NCBI GenBank assembly: GCA_012845835.1
Contig: JABAKD010000021.1
Span: 14,386,978-14,450,977 of the forward strand
From: Undaria pinnatifida
Taxonomy: Eukaryota > Sar > Phaeophyceae > Laminariales > Alariaceae
Length of the DNA stretch: 64,000 nt
Direction of reading: 5' to 3'
Position 1 is the first letter of the stretch. Each line of letters starts with the position of its first letter. Positions 54,460 through 64,000 of this stretch are shown in pieces. Below the pieces are notes generated by a model, which ran no database searches, was not told where the DNA came from, and saw only the letters and a list, made by a program, of their open reading frames with translations. Position numbers and translations under genes: made by a program.

Positions 54460-55650
54460 TACAGCATGGTACTTCGTTCTCCCTTGCCGCCTCGGTAAGG
54501 CATGTGCGACGCATGCCCTGGCAGGCTTGTAGCGAGTGTGGAGGGTCTTTCTGGCGGCTGTAAGTCCGGACTCACCCTCAAGGAGTGATACCTTCTTGCT
54601 GCTGCGTGTTGTTGCGGGGCGTGGGCGTGGCGGTAGAGTTGGGTCGTACGTGGTGCGTTAGGCATGGTCACTTACGATTCGCGCGTCTTTTTAGGCAGTA
54701 GCGGCGGAGCAGCAATGCCCAATCGGGGTGCTCGTGCGCGAAGCCAGGCGCCACCACGAGCCACGCTACGGCGCAGTGTCGGTTTGCGTGGGGGGAACTG
54801 CGCCGGCGGGAGGCTGGATTCGACAACGAAGATGGAGGGCGACTGGCCGTCGACGGGCGGGGGAAAGACGGATTGAACTCTCCCTGAACGATAATTTTTG
54901 TTTTTGCATATAAGCACCGCATACTGCGTGGAGCATTCCGTTTGTTCTTGAACGGGGGAAAAGGGGAACCGACTGAGTCTGAGTGTGAACGAGAGCAAGT
55001 GCGAAGAGCTGGCCGAGTGAGCTAAGGCGATGAGGCAGCCACGGAAAACCACAGCAGGAGAATGGCACACGGGGACCCACGACCGGCACGCACATCAACA
55101 TCATGATAGTATTTCTTCTTGTACGAGGCAGTAGTACAACGTTACTTGCGTCACTGATTTTTGTAGAGCTTGTAGAAGAGTTGTATACCCTTCACGGGGA
55201 ACGACCCGCCGCATTTGTCACTTTTCAGGCACGGGCGCCGTAGCTGCGCTGCAACCTGTCAAATAACTCGGGAAGGAGGGGCGATGATTGATATCTGTAC
55301 TGTGGTTTTTGGTCCCACTGCTCTTGTTTCACTGCATGACCGCGGGTCGTCACTCTGACAGCACTCCAGACAGCAGGCGCGTTCGTCTGTACTCACGATT
55401 ACCGTGCGGTTTGTACGGTGCAGGCATCCCAACCGCTGTAGTTTGTAGCCGCGTTTGTTATTTGTGGGGACAGGTGAACTCTATGATGTAGTTGAGCGGA
55501 TACCCGCAGCCATGTGAGTTCAGTTTGCACACTGGATATTTTCACTTGTTGTGCGCCTTTTTCCGTATCGTGCGTTTTTAGGCGGGAAAGCGTGGTAATT
55601 CCCGGACGAATTTTGATATTACTTGGTATCTCTGATATTCCTAGGGCTCC
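54460..55650. other. no firm gene; GC-rich stretch
   Basis: Overlapping frames on both strands at 54660-55100 (for example 54876 plus, 70 residues; 55104-54766 minus, 112 residues) are explained by high GC. No motif, splice pair or repeat is recognised. Confidence 0.4.
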
Positions 55651-55654
55651 AGCA

Positions 55655-55722
55655 CCTTTGTGCGACCACGGACTCTAAATTTTTGACAAAGGTCGATGTG
55701 AGAAAACAACAACAACAACATG
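55655..55722 (+). mobile_element. 3' fragment of a (CAA)n-tailed element
   Basis: Only the last part is present: GCGACCACGGACTC, then GTGAGAAAACAACAACAACA. A severe 5' truncation. Confidence 0.65.
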
Positions 55723-55732
55723 GTTTGTATCC

Positions 55733-55800
55733 AGCCGGAACTCCTGTGAGCTCTGTATACGCCAGTTCCACAATACACGCCAATTCTGTGAACGTTATGT
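55733..55800. repeat. GTACCCGGAACTTCTG minisatellite, locus 5
   Basis: One or two units (GCCGGAACTCCTGTGAGCTC, CGCCAGTTCCACAATAC) lying between the tail at 55722 and the start of copy B at 55802. Confidence 0.6.
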
Positions 55801-55801
55801 A

Positions 55802-56828
<1,027 letters not shown>

Positions 56829-56837
56829 CACTTTCAT

Positions 56838-56905
56838 ACCTACCTGTAGTACGCGAAACTTTTGAAAGTTTTGGAAGCCTCCCATACCCTTCCTCGGAAT
56901 CCACA
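56838..56905. repeat. GTACCCGGAACTTCTG minisatellite, locus 6
   Basis: TAGTACGCGAAACTTTTGAA, AGTTTTGGAAGCCTCCCATA and CCCTTCCTCGGAATCC directly after the CAA tail of copy B. Confidence 0.6.
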
Positions 56906-56992
56906 AACCCTACCGATCTTGCCCTCGAACTCTTTGATCTAACATCTGAAGTGTATTTTTTTTGTTCTTATATACTAGTATCAAAAAGACTA

Positions 56993-57410
56993 AAATACAC
57001 TCCAGCCGTGAGATCGAAGATTTCGTCGAAACTCATCTTCTTCGCAAGCTGTGTGTGATACTGCGATCGCGCCTATAACGAGTTGTGTGTCCTCATAGGT
57101 CGGCGACTCCCCTTGCAACTACAGATAAGCTATCAGGGCCTCCACGTCCATACAAACTCCGCCCCCCCCTCACCGGTTATTCAACTTGCGGTATTCACTT
57201 GATAAACTGATGCATTTCCTTCCTACTGAGCTGTCACATCTTGTCCCCCTCAGAAACTGCGTTCATAGTTTCCGCGCACAGACTGCCTAACATCACTCTG
57301 TTGACCCGGATAGCTACACTGTGGTTGCAAGGGGAGTCGCCGACCTACATCCTTAATGAGGACACACAACTCGTAATACGCGCGATCGGAGTAGTTTCAC
57401 ACACAGTTGA
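56993..57410. repeat. fold-back unit pair, inverted
   Basis: A minus-sense unit (56993-57140) and a plus-sense unit (57229-57410) arranged tail-out, with about 90 bp between. Both carry GGTCGGCGACTCCCCTT or its complement. Able to form a stem of well over 100 bp. Confidence 0.75.
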
Positions 57411-58461
57411 GTCGAAAAAGCCCTTTTTCGACTGCGTAAGAAAGCCCGATTGTGGTTTCAGTCGAAAAAGGCCGCTTTCGACTGACAAATCCGACTGCAT
57501 AAGAAATGGCCAAAGTTTGAAGAAGCAGCAAGCATCGTTTGGTCGGTCGCGCTTGTGGGGGTACCAAGTGGATACTGAACGGGACGGTACTGGAAGACTG
57601 GTACAACACGCGAACAGACAGAGCTTTTGTTTACAACCAACAGCGGTGCTCGCCAGACCAGATTTTTGTGATTCTCGAGTTCATCGCTATAGATACGGCG
57701 AATCGGGGAATTAGCGAGAACAAGAAGCTACATCTAAGATGAAGCGCTCCATACAAGGCACGGGCAGCGAGCGCGGAAACGTCGACAGCGGGCCTCGCCT
57801 CGACCGGTATACCCCCCCTGTTGGGCGGCTCGAAGTATGAAAAATCGACGTGTGTGTCGGAACAAAACCAATTCGGGAGCCCTCCGCTAATGGTTCAACA
57901 CTTCGAGATGGCGAGTTGTTCCTCCCCGCCTTTAAACACACCGCCCCTTATTAACTGGTTGCACGTGTGACAGGATATGCACGATTAAGTGATACATTCC
58001 TTTCACAACCGTCACATTTTTCCCTTTCAAGAATGAATTGTTTCCGCGCACAGATTGAGTGCCCGCCACCCGCCTCCCCCGCTTCCCCTTGTTTCACGCC
58101 CCACATAGAATCAAAATCTGCCACAGCAATAAATACGCCACCGGTCAGTTGATATCACCTCTTTACATTTCTAGCCAGCCATGCCGTATTATATATAGCT
58201 GCAAATCATACCCCCCCCCCCTCCCCTCCCCAATGACCGCGCCTTCCCACACACCACCCTTGCCTACACCTTGCACTACCTGTATAGCAAGCTCGAACAA
58301 CAATGCGACCTAAAGCTGCTGGAAACCCATCTTCCTCCCACCCACCACGGCGCTGCGCTCCCTCTTGTTCAAAACCAGGCCCCCACGCCCGTATAAACCC
58401 CGCCCTCCCCTCACCGGTTGTACGACTTACAGGATGCTCTTGACAAACTGATGCATTTCCT
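57140..58461 (+). repeat. C-rich composite fragments
   Basis: C-tract spacers and linkers of the composite family (for example ACCGGTTGTACGACTTACAG, AACTGATGCATTTCCTTCCA, GGCCCCCACGCCCGTA) around a middle part without recognised content (about 57410-57950; a 157-residue plus frame there has no motif, and repeated TTTCGACTG near 57410-57490 forms short inverted repeats). Confidence 0.5.
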
Positions 58462-58690
58462 TCCACAGTTTTCAGATTTTGTCCCCCTCAAAAGCTCGTT
58501 TGTGTAGCTTTCATGTCACCCTGTTGAATCTGGTACAAGCTACACTGTAGTTCCAAGGGTAGTCGCCAACCTATATCCTGAATGAAGACACACACCCTGT
58601 ACGCGAGATCGTAGTATCACACCCAGCTGGCCCAGATGAGTTTCGACAAAATATTCGACCTCGCACTTGGGAGTGTTACTTTTGTTTCAT
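58462..58690 (+). repeat. fold-back unit, plus-sense copy (diverged)
   Basis: Runs from CAGATTTTGTCCCCCTCAAA to GATGAGTTTCGACAAAATAT. Diverged in the middle (CTGGTACAAGCTACACTGTA). Confidence 0.75.
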
Positions 58691-58956
58691 GATAATTTAC
58701 TTACCTCGTCGAGAGTAGTGGTGTTAATGTTGAACTGTTGCAGCCTCTGAACAGATCGCATCAGGGCTTTGATCGGGCTGCTTGTATTATTTTTTTGCAA
58801 ACCATTCATGCCGAAGAACCGATTCTTAAGTAGCGACATGAGACTGCTAATGGGCTGTGGCTGATGTTAGTTTAAGTATTATATTCCAGCGAACCGCCGG
58901 TGAACACTATTTCTGTGTTTTGCCTGTGGTTATATTTTAGTATCACCTACCCTTTA
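58691..58956. other. no gene recognised
   Basis: Unique-looking sequence between a fold-back unit and SINE copy 3; nothing recognised. Confidence 0.4.
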
Positions 58957-59265
58957 GGTCGGTCACATATATTGTCCCGGTGGCCTATCAGGTTATCCCC
59001 GAGCCTGGTATTAAAGGTCAGTTTCGTGAGTTCGAACCCCATGAGCGTGTACTGGCAAATACTCGTTGAGTCTTTTTCCTGGGCGCAAATTTACTTGCAT
59101 GATGCGCGACAGCGTGAGTTAGCAAAACACATGATGAAAAGTCGACAAGCAGTGGCATTGCATTGCCGAACTCTATTGGTGACAAAAATTGAAGGCAAGC
59201 ACGGCGGGGAAGGAGGGACGACACATGTGACCACTATCAATCCAGAAACTGGAAAGCACATATAT
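58957..59265 (+). mobile_element. tRNA-derived SINE, copy 3 (diverged)
   Basis: The head GTCCCGGTGGCCTATCAGGT, B-box-like GAGTTCGAACCCC, and body blocks GACAGCGTGAGTTAGCAA and ATTGAAGGCAAGC. It has no poly(A): the end runs into TA repeats. The oldest-looking copy. Confidence 0.75.
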
Positions 59266-59285
59266 ATATGTGTGGAAAGACATGT

Positions 59286-59310
59286 AAATATATATATATA
59301 TATATATATT
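59286..59310. repeat. (TA)n microsatellite
   Basis: About twelve TA dinucleotides at the 3' edge of SINE copy 3, where a poly(A) tail would be expected. Confidence 0.9.
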
Positions 59311-59845
59311 ACTGCTGCTCCATTCCTACAATCCTCCCGCCGCTCTTAACGCCTCCTCCTCCCTCACCACCCTTACCATCGCCTAGACCCCTAAATATCT
59401 GTGACCCAAAGCCCCCCCCCTTCCAGCCTCCCCCCCCCTAACTCCCCCAGCCCCCACTCCACCCCCACCCTCTCGAACACTCCGCCCTCTTGTCACGGGT
59501 TGTACGCTATGCAGGTTACCCATAATTAACTGATGCATTTTTTCCTAGACCGTCACATTTACCCCTTCAAAGGATGTATAGTTTCCACGCACAGATTGAC
59601 CGCCCCCCCCCCTACCCCACCAATGATAAAAAAGTCCATTCTTCCTTAAACTGTCAGATATACTCCCTTCAAGGATTTTTAGTTTCCACGAACAAATTGA
59701 ACTGCCCCCCCAGTCCGCCCCCACCCCCCACCCTTGCTCTCTTTTGGTCAACACCAGTCCCCTACGTCTTTACAAACTCCGCTTCCTCCTCACCGGTTTT
59801 TCGATTTACAGGATTCACTTGATAAACGGATGCATTTCCTTCCAC
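59311..59845 (+). repeat. C-rich composite fragment
   Basis: C-tracts with CCATCGCCTAGACCC, GGTTGTACGCTATGCAGG and TCCACGCACAGATTGACCGC linkers, the same family as 14.1-15.6 kb. No gene. Confidence 0.65.
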
Positions 59846-60337
59846 ACCTGTCAGATTTTGTTCCCCCCAGCAACGGGTTTCAAAGTTTCCGCGCACAGAC
59901 CGACTAACATGACCCTGTTGACCCTGATAGCTACACTGTAGTTGCACGGGGAGTCGCCGACCTAAATCCTTAACAAGGACACACAACCCGTAATACGCGC
60001 GAACGGAGTATCACACACAGCTTGCAAAGATGGGCTTCGACAAGATATTCGATCTCACAGCTGGAGTGGATTTTTGTTTTTGTAATTTACATTATGAAAT
60101 TTTTAAAACACTCCAGCTGTGGGATCGAGAACATTTTGTCGAAACTCATCTTTGCAAGCTTTGTGTGATTATCCGATCGCGTGTATTACTGGGTGTGTGT
60201 GTCCTCATCAAGGATATAGGTCGGCGACTCCCCTTCCAACTACAGCAGTGTAGCTTGTACCAGGGTCAACAGGGTAATGTCAGTCAGTCTAAGCGCAAAA
60301 ACTGTAAAACCCGATCTTGACGGGGACAAAATCTGAC
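59846..60337. repeat. long inverted repeat from two fold-back units
   Basis: Plus-sense unit 59846-60069 and minus-sense unit 60108-60337, arms of about 225 bp separated by 38 bp of AT-rich spacer. Arms share GGGGAGTCGCCGACCTA and its complement. Strong cruciform or hairpin potential; if transcribed it would give a long double-stranded RNA. Confidence 0.85.
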
Positions 60338-60760
60338 ATATATACGTGTCAAAATATTATTCAAATGACATTTCACTCTTTCCAGCTGTGAGATGGAAAA
60401 TTTACTAGAATTCGAAACTCATCTTTGCAAGCTTTGTGTGATTATCCGATCGCGTGTATTACTGGGTGTGTGTGTCCTCATCAAGGATATAGGTCGGCGA
60501 CTCCCCTTCCAACTACAGCAGTGTAGCTTGTACCAGGGTCAACAGGGTAATGTCAGTCAGTCTAAGCGCAAAAACTGTAAAAACCGATCTTGACGGGGAC
60601 AAAATCTGACATATATACATGTCAAAATATTATTCAAATGACATTTCACTCTTTCCAGCTGTGAGATGGAAAATTTACTAGAATTCGAAACTCATATTTG
60701 CGAGCTGTGTGCGATACTCCGATCGCGGGCATTACGGGTTGTGTGTCCTCAACAAGGATC
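60141..60760 (-). repeat. 273-bp tandem array of fold-back units
   Basis: GAAACTCAT anchors at 60141, 60414 and 60687 give a 273-bp period. The first two units are nearly identical; the third is partial and closer to the family consensus. Identical 50-residue frames in the first two units reflect duplication, not a gene. Confidence 0.9.
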
Positions 60761-60876
60761 ATACAAAAAAGTATATCTTGTCCAAGCCCAGGCCCCCACG
60801 CCCCAGACGAAAATTCGCCCTCCCCTCGCTGGTAATACGATATAAAGGATGCACTTGACAAACTGATGCATTTCTT

Positions 60877-61440
60877 TCCACAGAGTTTTCGGCACTTGTC
60901 CCCCTCCAAATCGGATTTTATAGTTTCCGCGCACAGATTGATTCAACATCATCCTAATGAACCTGGTACAAGCTACGCTAATCAGCTCCAATGGGAATCG
61001 GCAGCCTAAAACCTTGCGCCGGTCGCCCCGGTGGCGTATCAGCTTATCCTCGAACCTGGTATAGGTCAGTTTCGGGAGTTCGAGCCCCGCCGAGTGTATA
61101 CTCGGATAAATTCGTTGGGACTTTTTCTTGTACACCGATTGACTTGCGGAAAGCGCGAGAGCGTGAATTAGCAACACTCCATGAAAAATCGACGAGCACT
61201 GAGATTTCTGAACCGTGTGCGCGACAAAAATCGAAGAGGCAAGAACAGGGGGAGAGAAAAGTCGACACCTGTGACCACGGCTTGTCCAGAAGCTGGAAAG
61301 TAAGAGTGTAAGAGAAGAAAAAAAAAAAAATCCTCAACGAGGAAACACACAGAAATACGCGGGATCGCAGTATCACACACAGCTTGCAAAAATAAGTTTC
61401 GATAAAATCCTAAATCTTACAAGCTGGAGTGTATACACTT
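60877..61440 (+). repeat. fold-back unit split by a SINE
   Basis: The 5' part (CCACAGAGTTTTCGGCACTT to GGGAATCGGCAGCC) lies before 61018 and the 3' part (CCTCAACGAGGAAACACACA to AGCTGGAGTGTAT) after 61330. Together they make one unit, so the SINE is younger than this unit. Confidence 0.8.
61018..61330 (+). mobile_element. tRNA-derived SINE, copy 4 (nested in a fold-back unit)
   Basis: Very similar to copies 1 and 2: GGTCGCCCCGGTGGCGTATC head, GAGTTCGAGCCCCGCC B-box region, and 13-base poly(A) end. AAAACCTT before and AAAATCCTC after may be a target duplication. Confidence 0.85.
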
Positions 61441-61444
61441 TTTA

Positions 61445-61590
61445 GGGTTTGTTATACGTGTGGTGCTAGGTCTAGGCGATGGTGCGGGTGATGGGGAAGA
61501 AGGGGGCGTTCGAGGCGGGGGGGGGGGGGGGGACAGCGGCATCGATGGCTCTCGAAAGATAATGAGGTGATATCCTGTGCGTGAAGTGTG
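61445..61590 (-). repeat. C-rich composite unit, minus sense
   Basis: Reverse complement of about 15030-15180, including the TTCGAGGCGGGGG tract (17 G on the plus strand) and ATGAGGTGATATCCTGTGCG. Confidence 0.8.
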
Positions 61591-62316
61591 TATTTGTAGT
61601 TACGTTGCCCTTTATGCCACGGTGTGAAGCTCTATAAATAGAACGCATCCAGACCAAATTAAACCATGAAGGTGATTCTCTTGTCAGCGTGCTGCAAGTT
61701 AGTGCTGCCAACGAGAAACGTGTAATGGTGACGGCGGAAAAATAAAGTTATAGCTGATGGATGCAAATACGCTCGTACAGTAGTCTAATGGTATAAGGTA
61801 CCCCAAGCGCGTCAAAAAAGCTCGGGAATGGGAAGCAACAACGAGCTTTGCTACTGTCTAGCGCCCGATCGCCGCCAAACTCAGGATGAATGGAGTATTT
61901 GCAGTGCCTCTCATTGACGTCAGGAAAAACATCGAAGCCGACGCCGAAGCTGCCCTTCTCGCTAGACAAAGATATCAACGGGACTGCACTCGGCAAGGCT
62001 CAGGATGGCCGAGGAGAACCTACGCCACCCCCGAGTAGGCTACGCCACCCACGAGTAGGCTGCCCGAGTAGGCTGCAGAACCTCTTACACGGCTACAAAG
62101 TTGCGGTAGTCGCCAGGCTTGTTGCCAATGCGCAGATCGCCTCGCGAAATCTTCCTGCTGCGATGCTTGGTGCATCGCCATGCATGATATATGTTACCTA
62201 CGAAGGATGATATTTGTAATGTTTCGTGGATTTCCTTGACGGCGGAATAATGACATAAAAAAACAGTGTAACAAGGAAAAGAACTCGCCCCCGCGAGTAG
62301 GGGGTAGTACTTTGCT
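61591..62316. other. no gene recognised
   Basis: Opposed frames (61996-61748 minus, 82 residues; 61890-62210 plus, 106 residues) overlap in antisense; neither shows a motif. A short direct repeat (CTACGCCACCC-CGAGTAGGC) lies at about 62017-62062. Confidence 0.4.
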
Positions 62317-62690
62317 GCGTCTGTCGTGCGTGTGCGTAGTGATAAATGTTACGTGTGATATATTCGTGGTAGTATTATTAGTCTTTCTTGGGTCACAAGC
62401 TGTATTTCAGTCGGTTTTTCCAGGTGCGAATCATGAGCAGGTGAGACGTATGCACCTGCATCGACCTGGCACATCGTAGACTGACCCCCGATTTCACTTT
62501 TATATGTTTCGATTTCACTTTGACACGTTTTTGGTTCAGGCATGAATTGCGTCAGTTGTGATATATTGGTGTACCACCTTGGGTTGTTTGTGGTTTTTCC
62601 CTAGGGTATTCCTCAGCTCCAAAGTGACTTGAGCCTGTCCCGTGACCACGGAATCGATTGTGCGAGTTAATGCGAAAACAACAAGTATGC
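62317..62690 (+). mobile_element. (CAA)n-tailed retroelement, copy H (5' truncated)
   Basis: Begins in the GTCGTGCGTGTGCGTAGTGA block and ends in the shared 3' module and a two-triplet CAA tail. A duplicated GATTTCACTTT segment lies near 62490-62520. Confidence 0.75.
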
Positions 62691-63062
62691 CCAGCGGTAA
62701 AGCTAGGTGGTAAAATCGGTTTGACAAACCACGGAAAGAAGCGGATGCGCATGTTTTCGAATATGCGGGCCTTTCTCGCCGATGGCAACACAAAAAAAAT
62801 GCACGAAAAAAATGGTTCTTTGTTGCCGGCGAAATGTTTTTGAGGCCATTTTTTCAGAATTCTCTAGCAACTGTACTGTTTGTTGTTTTGCATATCGGTT
62901 CGGTGCCGTTCGGCGCAGCCGTACGTAGGGTTTACAATATACGAACAGCGCAATAAACCGCAACGAAGGAGTGACATCAGATCCGCACCGCACTGTGTGC
63001 ATCACGCCAAAAATCGTGCGACTGTAAGACCGATTATACGAGCGAAGCGAGTTTCGAATTCC
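62691..63062. other. no gene recognised
   Basis: A 120-residue minus frame (63065-62703) has no recognised motif. Confidence 0.4.
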
Positions 63063-63345
63063 CACCTGCGGTCCCCCCGTACTAGCGCTCTACTCGAATA
63101 AAAAGTTCGTGTTTTTGTACGCGTCGACTTGAATTTAGACCATGTCACTAAAAAATGAGTGCTGCAATGACGGACCACACGAAAATAAAATAAAAAAAAA
63201 TCTCACCTGCGGTCCCCCCGTAATAGCGCTCTGCTCAGAAAAAAAAGTTTGTGTGTTTGTGTGTCTGTACGCTTTACCTTCAATTTAGACAAGGTCACAA
63301 GAAAAATGAGTGCTGCTGTATTGGCGGACCGCACAAAGAAAAAAA
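63063..63345. repeat. 141-bp tandem duplication
   Basis: CACCTGCGGTCCCCCCGTA begins units at 63063 and 63204. Each continues through AGCGCTCT, AAAAGTT-GTGT, AATTTAGAC and AATGAGTGCTGC. Moderately diverged. Confidence 0.85.
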
Positions 63346-64000
63346 AATAACAGCACAACAGCACAGGGGGACACACGAGCGCACAGAGCACGCAAGCGAC
63401 CGCCAACACGCACAGCGGTCGCACAGCAGTCAGCACCACACGCACAGCAGACAACACACGAAATTACAGAGCACGAGGATAAGGTACACGGGCATGGGCG
63501 TCTTCACACGCCGCCTAATGAAACAAATGATTTCCTCTTGTGCTGCAGATGCACGAACAATCAATTGCAAGTCAAACGTGGTGCCCCTCTCAGTCACACG
63601 AACCAATGGCCCGTGGACGCACACGTCTGACGACAGTTACATCCACCAGCTGTCGCTCGTTTTAGCGACAGCTACAATATCTTATACAGGTGCAAATACT
63701 TTCAACCGTCAAGAACCCGCGGTTTTATCGACCTCTGAACGGTGCTATAGGGTCACGGTTTCGCGCGGTTTTTGGCCGGTTCCTTAAATAAATGTCGAGT
63801 CATCAGCATGAAAATAAAGGTCCCCCGCTATTTTTTTTTCTTATGGTATACCAGGTATAATTTTTCATACAGTAGGTCACCCTTTATAGTTGTTAGTGCA
63901 AGACCAAAAGGTGCCACCATTGGGGGCAGTGCCACTGTTCGATATAATGGCACTATTGCCACTATTGCAAGGCCAGTATTGGCAATATTGCCATTATATC
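63346..64000. other. CA-rich stretch and short GCCACTATTGC repeats
   Basis: 63350-63480 is CA/GCACA-rich; the hydrophobic minus frame and Arg/His-rich plus frames come from that composition. At 63910-64000 the motif GCCACTATTGC and its relatives (GCCACTGTTCG, GGCAATATTGCC) recur, the beginning of a possible short-period array cut by the window end. Confidence 0.5.

Noticed and set aside
63203-63787. Hydrophobic minus frame and Arg/His-rich plus frames
   Set aside because: CA-rich low-complexity sequence; no domain or splice evidence.

Overview
This is a gene-poor, repeat-rich eukaryotic window. No operons, ribosome-binding sites, rRNA, intact tRNA or CRISPR were seen. Several things point to a brown alga (Phaeophyceae) or a close stramenopile relative, which is an inference: leucine-rich repeats carried one per exon with phase-2 introns, a secreted-type protein ending in a VWD-like plus plant 'Root_cap'-like module, Ty1/copia remnants, and heavy simple-sequence and minisatellite content.

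The only convincing host gene is on the minus strand. Its 3' half is well resolved. LRR exons at 25.9, 24.9 and 24.4 kb lead to two small Cys-containing exons (24.0 and 23.3 kb) and a 911-bp terminal exon (20306-19396) coding for a CGDPHM-type VWD start followed by a Root_cap-like domain. All intron phases join correctly across these exons. Further minus-strand exons of the same kind lie upstream: an LRR N-cap at 43.5 kb, LRRs at 41.5 and 39.9 kb, and a possible signal-peptide exon at 45.7 kb. They may be the 5' half of the same 26-kb gene, split by a roughly 13.7-kb repeat-filled intron, or a second LRR gene. Decayed LRR exons at 26.2 and 42.6 kb suggest ongoing turnover of repeats.

The rest is mostly mobile DNA. 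At 3.3-5.1 kb there is a broken copia gag with a zinc knuckle. At 9.2-17.9 kb and 27.4-31.1 kb, two arms of a large inverted duplication flank the VWD end of the gene. The right arm is the near-empty reference. The left arm carries four later insertions whose edges can be read by comparison: a tandem pair of ~240-bp fold-back units, a 1.49-kb element carrying only an endonuclease (EEP) domain and a (CAA)n tail, a tRNA-like SINE, and a 3.08-kb C-tract-rich composite. At 31-40 kb lie LTR-like repeats, a copia RT fragment and a 1.4-kb TAG/TTG array.

At 47-62 kb the same families recur in a dense mosaic: (CAA)n-tailed elements, fold-back units, SINEs, C-rich units, a LINE remnant and a 42-bp minisatellite. 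One (CAA)n-tailed copy is split by a 490-bp insertion with a 4-bp target duplication. The elements show a shared 3' module and repeated nesting, so relative insertion order can be read from this window alone. Identity levels were judged by eye; no alignment or database search was run.
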